From Streptomyces parvus (GTDB lineage: Bacteria; Actinomycetota; Actinomycetes; Streptomycetales; Streptomycetaceae): 64,000 nt of DNA. A program made the position numbers and the translations under genes. Location of the stretch: contig NZ_BMRY01000001.1 of assembly GCF_014648875.1 (NCBI RefSeq), positions 1,223,304-1,287,303 on the forward strand. Direction: 5' to 3'. Every line of letters begins with the position of its first letter. The first letter of the stretch is position 1. Positions 59,228 through 64,000 of this stretch are shown here, piece after piece. The notes under the pieces were generated by a model. The model saw only the letters and a program-made list of their open reading frames with translations. It did not search any database and was not told the origin of the DNA.

Positions 59228-59998
59228 ATGTCCCTCCCTGATCGGAACCCCGAGCCCGTGTCGCCCGGTCCGCCCGGCGCGCCGATGCCTCCGCTGCTCA
59301 CGCAGTCCTGGCTGGATCTGGCGTTCCTGCACTGGGCGGTCGACCCGGCAGACGTGGCGCCGCTGCTGCCGCCGGGCACGGTGCCCGACACGTTCGACGG
59401 GACGACGACGTACGTGGGGCTCGTGGCGTTCCGGATGTATCGGGTGGGGGTGCTCGGGCTGCCGTGGATTCCGTATCTGGGGACCTTTCCCGAGACCAAC
59501 GTCCGGCTGTACTCCGTGGACGGACGCGGGCGGCGCGCTGTCGTCTTCCGGTCCCTGGACGCCTCGCGGCTCGTCCCGGTCCTCGTGGCGCGGGCCGCGG
59601 TCCGGTTGCCGTACGTGTGGTCCCGGATGGGCATCGAGCGGTCCGGCGACACCGTCACGTACACGAGCAGACGCCGGTGGCCCGGTCCGCGTGGGGCGCG
59701 GAGCAGGATCGTGCTCCGGCCCGGTGACGCGATCGCCGAACCCACCCCGCTGGAGCACTTCCTGACCGCCCGTTGGGCCCTGCACACCTCGCTCTTCGGG
59801 CGGACCGCCTACCTCCCCAACGTCCATCCCCGGTGGCCGCTCCACCGGGCGGAGCTGCTGGAGTGCGACGAGGACCTGGTGGAGGCGGGAGGGCTGCCCG
59901 CGCCCGTCGGGGAGCCGATGAGCGTGCTGTACTCCCCCGGGGTGCCGGTGCGGTTCGGGCCGCAGCGGCGCGGGCCTGAAGGGGCCGAGGCCCGGTGA
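59228..59998 (+). CDS. YqjF-like DUF2071 protein
   Basis: 256 residues. The family hallmark is readable: LTQSWLDLAFLHWAVDPADV, LLPPGTVPDTFDGTTYVGLV-like segment with VAFRMYRV, FPETNVRLYSVDGRG and HFLTARWALHTS. DUF2071/YqjF proteins have an acetoacetate-decarboxylase-like fold with no established reaction. Monocistronic. Confidence 0.85.
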   Translation: MSLPDRNPEPVSPGPPGAPMPPLLTQSWLDLAFLHWAVDPADVAPLLPPGTVPDTFDGTTTYVGLVAFRMYRVGVLGLPWIPYLGTFPETNVRLYSVDGRGRRAVVFRSLDASRLVPVLVARAAVRLPYVWSRMGIERSGDTVTYTSRRRWPGPRGARSRIVLRPGDAIAEPTPLEHFLTARWALHTSLFGRTAYLPNVHPRWPLHRAELLECDEDLVEAGGLPAPVGEPMSVLYSPGVPVRFGPQRRGPEGAEAR

Positions 59999-60140
59999 CC
60001 CCGCACCGGCGCCCTGCCGGCACGCCGCCTCTTCGCATCAGCCCCCCCATCCACCGGGGCCGCCCCGTTGCCTGGTGGTGGGAACACCAGGGTCAGCACA
60101 CTCCCCTGTATTCCGGTGCGGCGCTGCCAGGCTGAACGCC

Positions 60141-60959
60141 ATGAACCAGCACACGACCTTGGTCACCGGAGCCACACAAGGCCTGGGCCTCGGCATCGCC
60201 CTGGACCTGGCCGCCCGCGGCCGGACCGTCCTGCTGCACGGACGCGACCGGACCCGGCTGGAGGCCGTCGCGGCCCAGGTGCGGGCCGCCGCGCCGGAGG
60301 CGACCGTACGCACGTATCTCGCCGATCTCGCCGACCTCGACCAGGTACACGCCCTCGTGGCGCGCATCCGTGAGTCCGAGCCCCGGCTCGACGCCCTGGT
60401 GAACAACGCCGTCGCCGGCGGCGGGCCCGATCCGCAGGTGCGGCGGTTCAGCCGGCAGGGACACGAACTGCGCTTCGCGGTCAACCACCTCGCCCCCTAC
60501 GCACTCGCCCGCGGCCTGCTGCCGCTGCTGACCGACTCGGCGCCGGCCCGCATCGTCAACGTCGCCTCGATGAGGCAGGAGGCGATCGACTTCGACGACG
60601 TCATGCTGGAGCGGGACTACGAGGGGCTGCGCGCCTACTGCCGGAGCAAGCTCGCCCTGATCATGGCCACCTTCGACCTGGCCGAGGAACTGGGCGGCAC
60701 CGGCGTCACGGTCAACGCGCTCCACCCCGCCCATCTCATGGACACCAGCGGGGTCCGCGCCTACGGCCTGACCCCGGTGACCACGGTCGACGAGGGCGTA
60801 CGGCCGACGGTGCGGCTGATCCTCGATCCGGATCTTGAGACGACCACCGGCCGCTACTTCGATCAGTTCACCGACACCCGGGCCCATGAGCAGGCGTACG
60901 ACACCGAGGCCCGGCGGCGGCTGATGGTGCTGACCCGGGCCCTGTGCGGCGCATCCTGA
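60141..60959 (+). CDS. Short-chain dehydrogenase/reductase
   Basis: 272 residues from ATG 60141. Cofactor loop TLVTGATQGLGLGIAL, NNAVAGGG instead of NNAG, VNVASMRQEA with the catalytic Ser, then YCRSKLALIM with Tyr and Lys. The spacing Ser-x(~28)-Tyr with an inserted acidic loop (IDFDDVMLERDYEGL) is that of retinol-dehydrogenase/WWOX-like SDRs. CAGGCT lies seven bases before the start. Substrate unknown. Confidence 0.87.
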   Translation: MNQHTTLVTGATQGLGLGIALDLAARGRTVLLHGRDRTRLEAVAAQVRAAAPEATVRTYLADLADLDQVHALVARIRESEPRLDALVNNAVAGGGPDPQVRRFSRQGHELRFAVNHLAPYALARGLLPLLTDSAPARIVNVASMRQEAIDFDDVMLERDYEGLRAYCRSKLALIMATFDLAEELGGTGVTVNALHPAHLMDTSGVRAYGLTPVTTVDEGVRPTVRLILDPDLETTTGRYFDQFTDTRAHEQAYDTEARRRLMVLTRALCGAS

Positions 60960-61068
60960 GGTGAGCCGGGCCCCGGCACCTCCGCCCCATCCCGCCCCGC
61001 CCCCGGATGCGGCACACTGGACGTTTGGCCGCAGCCGTGGCCGTACCCCGCAGAAAGGGCCGAAGCGC

Positions 61069-62712
61069 GTGACCGGACCCCTCATCGTCCAGAGCGACAA
61101 GACGCTGCTCCTCGAAGTCGACCACGACCTGGCCGAGGCCTGCCGTCGTGCCATCGCGCCGTTCGCGGAGCTGGAGCGTGCGCCCGAGCACATCCACACC
61201 TACCGGGTCACCCCGCTCGGGCTGTGGAACGCCCGCGCCGCCGGGCACGACGCCGAGCAGGTCGTCGACGCGCTCGTCGAGTACTCCCGGTATCCCGTGC
61301 CGCACGCGCTCCTGGTCGACATCGCCGAGACGATGGCGCGGTACGGGCGGCTCACCCTGTCCAAGCACCCCGTGCACGGGCTGGTCCTCACCACCACCGA
61401 CCGGCCCGTGCTGGAGGAGATCCTCCGGTCCAAGAAGGTCCAGCCGCTGGTCGGCGCCCGGATCGACCCGGACACCGTGGCCGTGCACCCCTCCGAGCGC
61501 GGGCAGGTCAAGCAGACGCTGCTCAAGCTCGGGTGGCCGGCTGAAGACCTCGCGGGGTACGTCGACGGCGAGGCCCACCCCATCGAGCTGGCCGAGGACG
61601 GCTGGGCCCTGCGGCCGTACCAGAAGCAGGCCGTGGAGGGGTTCTGGCACGGCGGGTCGGGCGTTGTGGTGCTGCCCTGCGGGGCCGGGAAGACCCTGGT
61701 CGGCGCCGGTGCCATGGCCGAGGCCAAGGCCACCACGCTGATCCTCGTCACCAACACCGTCTCCGCCCGGCAGTGGAAGCACGAGCTGGTGAAGCGGACC
61801 TCCCTCACCGAGGACGAGATCGGCGAGTACAGCGGTACGAAGAAGGAGATCCGGCCGGTCACCATCGCCACCTACCAGGTGCTGACCACCCGGCGGAAGG
61901 GCGTCTACCCGCACCTGGAGCTCTTCGACTCCCGTGACTGGGGACTCGTCGTCTACGACGAGGTGCACCTGCTGCCCGCCCCCGTCTTCAAGTTCACCGC
62001 CGACCTCCAGGCCCGCCGGCGGCTGGGTCTCACCGCGACGCTGGTCCGGGAGGACGGGCGGGAGTCCGACGTCTTCTCGCTCATCGGGCCCAAGCGGTTC
62101 GACGCGCCCTGGAAGGAGATCGAGGCACAGGGCTACATCGCGCCCGCCGACTGCGTCGAGGTCCGCGTCAACCTCACCGACTCCGAGCGGCTCGCCTACG
62201 CGACCGCCGAGACGGAGGAGAAGTACCGGTTCTGCGCCACCACCGCCACCAAGCGGAAGGTGACCGAGGCGCTGGTGCGCAAGCACCGCGGCGAGCAGAC
62301 CCTCGTCATCGGGCAGTACATCGACCAGCTGGACGAGCTGGGAGAACACCTGGACGCGCCCGTCATCAAGGGCGAGACCAGCAACGCCCAGCGCGAGAAG
62401 CTCTTCGACGCGTTCCGGAACGGGGAGATCAGCGTCCTCGTCGTCTCCAAGGTCGCCAACTTCTCCATCGACCTGCCGGAAGCCACCGTCGCCATCCAGG
62501 TCTCCGGCACCTTCGGGTCCCGCCAGGAGGAGGCGCAGCGTCTCGGCCGCGTCCTGCGGCCGAAGGCCGACGGGCACGAGGCCCGGTTCTACTCGGTCGT
62601 CGCCCGCGACACCATCGACCAGGACTTCGCGGCGCACCGCCAGCGCTTCCTGGCCGAGCAGGGGTACGCGTACCGCATCGTCGACGCGGACGAGCTGCTC
62701 GCGGAGAGCTGA
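61069..62712 (+). CDS. XPB/Ssl2-type DNA helicase
   Basis: 547 residues from GTG 61069 after AGAAAGGG. An N-terminal helicase_C_3/damage-recognition part (~1-170) is followed by SF2 motifs: Q-motif LRPYQKQAVEGFW, Walker A PCGAGKT (Lys208), DEVH (297-300), LTATLVRED, then the second RecA domain with QVSGTFGSRQEEAQRLGRVLRP. Bacterial XPB is a 3'-5' helicase implicated in nucleotide excision repair. Its usual neighbour (here at 53890) is separated by five other genes. Confidence 0.92.
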   Translation: MTGPLIVQSDKTLLLEVDHDLAEACRRAIAPFAELERAPEHIHTYRVTPLGLWNARAAGHDAEQVVDALVEYSRYPVPHALLVDIAETMARYGRLTLSKHPVHGLVLTTTDRPVLEEILRSKKVQPLVGARIDPDTVAVHPSERGQVKQTLLKLGWPAEDLAGYVDGEAHPIELAEDGWALRPYQKQAVEGFWHGGSGVVVLPCGAGKTLVGAGAMAEAKATTLILVTNTVSARQWKHELVKRTSLTEDEIGEYSGTKKEIRPVTIATYQVLTTRRKGVYPHLELFDSRDWGLVVYDEVHLLPAPVFKFTADLQARRRLGLTATLVREDGRESDVFSLIGPKRFDAPWKEIEAQGYIAPADCVEVRVNLTDSERLAYATAETEEKYRFCATTATKRKVTEALVRKHRGEQTLVIGQYIDQLDELGEHLDAPVIKGETSNAQREKLFDAFRNGEISVLVVSKVANFSIDLPEATVAIQVSGTFGSRQEEAQRLGRVLRPKADGHEARFYSVVARDTIDQDFAAHRQRFLAEQGYAYRIVDADELLAES

Positions 62713-62737
62713 GGAAGGGGACGGGACGGGACGGGAC

Positions 62738-62772
62738 GGGTACGGCGGGGCCTCAGCGGGCCCGCCGTACCC
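62738..62772. terminator. Convergent terminator after the XPB helicase gene
   Basis: A perfect 12-bp stem (GGGTACGGCGGG with CCCGCCGTACCC) and an 11-nt loop. It overlaps the last codons of the convergent small gene (stop at 62753). Just before it lies a run of GGGAC/ACGGG 5-mers (62719-62740). Confidence 0.65.
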
Positions 62773-62941
62773 CGGCCTCTTCCGCGTACTCCCCCAGGAC
62801 GACGACGCCGAACGCTGTGGTCACGAACACCTTCACGGCGCGCAGCGCGTCGCCGACGCGGTGGGGTCGGTGGTCACCGGTCACCGCGGTCGCGCCGTGC
62901 GCGGGGCCGGTCGTGCGTGGGTTCAGGGTGGCTGTGCTCAT
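62753..62941 (-). CDS. Small conserved hypothetical protein
   Basis: 62 residues from ATG 62941. The N-terminal half is polar and Thr/His-rich, and the C-terminal half GDALRAVKVFVTTAFGVVVLGEYAEEAGVRR has one short hydrophobic helix. Small proteins with the same LGEYAEEAGVRR ending are familiar from Streptomyces, supporting a real gene. Function unknown. Confidence 0.65.
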   Translation of the reverse strand: MSTATLNPRTTGPAHGATAVTGDHRPHRVGDALRAVKVFVTTAFGVVVLGEYAEEAGVRRAR

Positions 62942-63296
62942 GTATCCATGGTGCTCCCGTCACCCGTTCGGGCGCGTCGGCCCGCAGACGGAATCCGCAC
63001 TCCAGGCTCGTAGCCCTCCGGTACCGCTGGGGCCGCGCGCATCCCCTACGGGTATCCCTGCCCTCTCCCCCTCCGGGAGCACCGAAATCCGTTTCGCCCC
63101 GGCCCGGAGCTGTGGCTACAATCGCCGGTCTGCCCGCCTCCCGCGCCGTGTCCACGGCCCCGGGAGCGCCGCCGACCGGACGGAAACCGGCCGACACCTA
63201 CGCGATCGAACCTTCCGAGCGGACCGCCCTGCCCCGGCCTCAGCCGGTCTCAGCGCGCGGTCCGCCGTCCTGCGTTGAAGAGCCGGAGGCAACACC
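62942..63296. other. Intergenic region with promoter of the HelD-like gene
   Basis: 355 bases. TACAAT at 63117-63122 is a good -10 box, giving a leader of about 170 nt before the GTG at 63297, whose ribosome site GGAGG is at 63285-63289. I looked for the rifamycin-associated element (an inverted repeat of GGGGCTTGC) that marks HelR genes and did not see it. No gene is supported. Confidence 0.5.
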
Positions 63297-64000
63297 GTGC
63301 CCGCGCACGTAGCAGAGAGCGATTCCACCCCCGATCCCACCGGTACCACCGATCCCGCCGGCGCCACCGACCCCGCCGACCCCCTGGCGCACGAGCGTGC
63401 CCATCTCGCCGCATCCCGCGCCGCACTGCGCGGGATGCGCGAGAACGTCCAGGCCCTCGACATCCGCGATGTCACCGCGAACTGGGTCAACGCCGCCGTG
63501 CTCCAGTCCCAGATCGACGACCGCATCAAGGCGCTCGCCGATCTCTCGCACACCCCGCTGTTCTTCGGCCGCCTCGACTATCTGCACGCCGTCGGCGGCG
63601 AGCTGGCCGAGGGCGCGGACGGCGAGCGGTTCTACATCGGCCGCCGGCACGTCCACGACGCCGCCGGTGACCCGATGGTCATCGACTGGCGTGCGCCGGT
63701 CTCGCAGCCGTACTACCAGGCGTCCCGCACGAACCCCCAGGACGTGGGGCTGCGCCGCCGCTTCGGCTACACCGGCGGCGAGCTGACCGCGTACGAGGAC
63801 GAGCACCTCACCGACCCGGCGGAGGCCGAGCACACCAGCCGGCTCCTCCAGGCGGAGATCGAGCGGCCCCGCGTCGGCCCGATGCGCGACATCGTCGCCA
63901 CCATCCAGCCCGAGCAGGACGAGATCGTCCGCAGCGGCCTCGGCGGCACCGTCTGCGTGCAGGGCGGGCCCGGCACCGGGAAGACCGCCGTCGGCCTGCA
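63297..64000 (+). CDS. HelD-like RNA polymerase-recycling ATPase, 3' end outside window
   Basis: The first 234 residues are present. A Thr/Asp/Ala-rich start precedes LAHERAHLAASRAALRGMRE (N-terminal helical arm), FFGRLDYLHAV, RFYIGRRHVHDAAGDPMVID WRAPVSQPYYQA, then QPEQDEIVR and a Walker A motif QGGPGTGKTA at the window edge. This is the conserved beginning of actinobacterial HelD/HelR UvrD-like proteins, which pull RNA polymerase off DNA and help against rifamycins. HelD versus HelR cannot be settled from the part seen. Confidence 0.87.
   Translation, partial: MPAHVAESDSTPDPTGTTDPAGATDPADPLAHERAHLAASRAALRGMRENVQALDIRDVTANWVNAAVLQSQIDDRIKALADLSHTPLFFGRLDYLHAVGGELAEGADGERFYIGRRHVHDAAGDPMVIDWRAPVSQPYYQASRTNPQDVGLRRRFGYTGGELTAYEDEHLTDPAEAEHTSRLLQAEIERPRVGPMRDIVATIQPEQDEIVRSGLGGTVCVQGGPGTGKTAVGL

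Noticed and set aside
62719..62740. Run of ACGGG 5-mers as a CRISPR-like or regulatory repeat
   Set aside because: Only about four perfect units without spacers, directly before a terminator; simple-sequence expansion explains it.
62942..63296. Rifamycin-associated element upstream of the HelD-like gene
   Set aside because: I searched by eye for the inverted GGGGCTTGC arms and did not find them, so HelR was not claimed.

Overview
The window is a piece of an actinobacterial chromosome, almost certainly Streptomyces. GC content is very high, third codon positions are almost always G or C, GTG and TTG starts are common, many genes have promoter boxes placed for leaderless transcripts, and there is a TTA codon in a regulator. 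The gene families are also typical of the genus: DUF574/SAV2177 methyltransferases, an XRE-DUF5753 regulator, DUF2530, DUF2771, DUF3027, the futalosine menaquinone genes, an XPB helicase and a HelD-like ATPase. I recognised no tRNA, rRNA, CRISPR array or intact insertion sequence.

Layout. 1-7162: the right part of a lanthipeptide (RiPP) cluster. It holds the cyclase end of a lanthionine synthetase cut by the window edge, an S9 prolyl-oligopeptidase-like protease, a 43-residue Cys/Thr-rich precursor peptide and a two-gene ABC exporter. Three of the four junctions are ATGA stop/start overlaps, and a hairpin separates the precursor from the exporter. 7221-18622: an accessory stretch of small enzymes and regulators with visible decay. 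A deletion has joined the remnants of an HTH gene and mepB, a PNPOx-fold flavoprotein gene has two frameshifts, and one methyltransferase lacks its C-terminus. A DUF5753 regulator carries a TTA (bldA-type) codon and overlaps a methyltransferase gene. 18689-27741: LysR and two short-chain dehydrogenases around a 4 x 10-bp direct repeat, a receptor-like Ser/Thr kinase with an extracellular solute-binding domain, a cupin, proline iminopeptidase, an aldo/keto reductase, a 29-residue membrane peptide, an RNA cyclic phosphodiesterase and a Uma2 protein.

27803-46603 is mostly core chromosome: an MFS/MarR pair, an NCS2 purine permease, a CtpE-like P-type ATPase, a secreted protein, a 1079-residue sacsin/Hsp90-like ATPase, DUF3027, an MFS transporter, a DUF2771 lipoprotein, mqnB-mqnD (futalosine route to menaquinone), a cold-shock protein and a HAD phosphatase. 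46644-50830: a complete iron-siderophore ABC importer (two FecCD permeases, ATPase, lipoprotein receptor) with a possible iron box at its promoter. 50855-52519: a hydrolase divergent from a TetR regulator with two perfect 17-bp operators. 52551-64000: a membrane protein, an XPB-associated protein with a C-terminal WYL-like domain, DedA, a two-component system, a DUF2071 protein, an SDR, the XPB helicase, a 62-residue protein and the start of a HelD-like RNA polymerase-recycling ATPase.

Most promising: the lanthipeptide operon, with two Thr-x-x-Cys units after an extra Cys and a protease whose substrate leader has no proline; the kinase/solute-binding receptor; and several clean operators beside their likely regulators.
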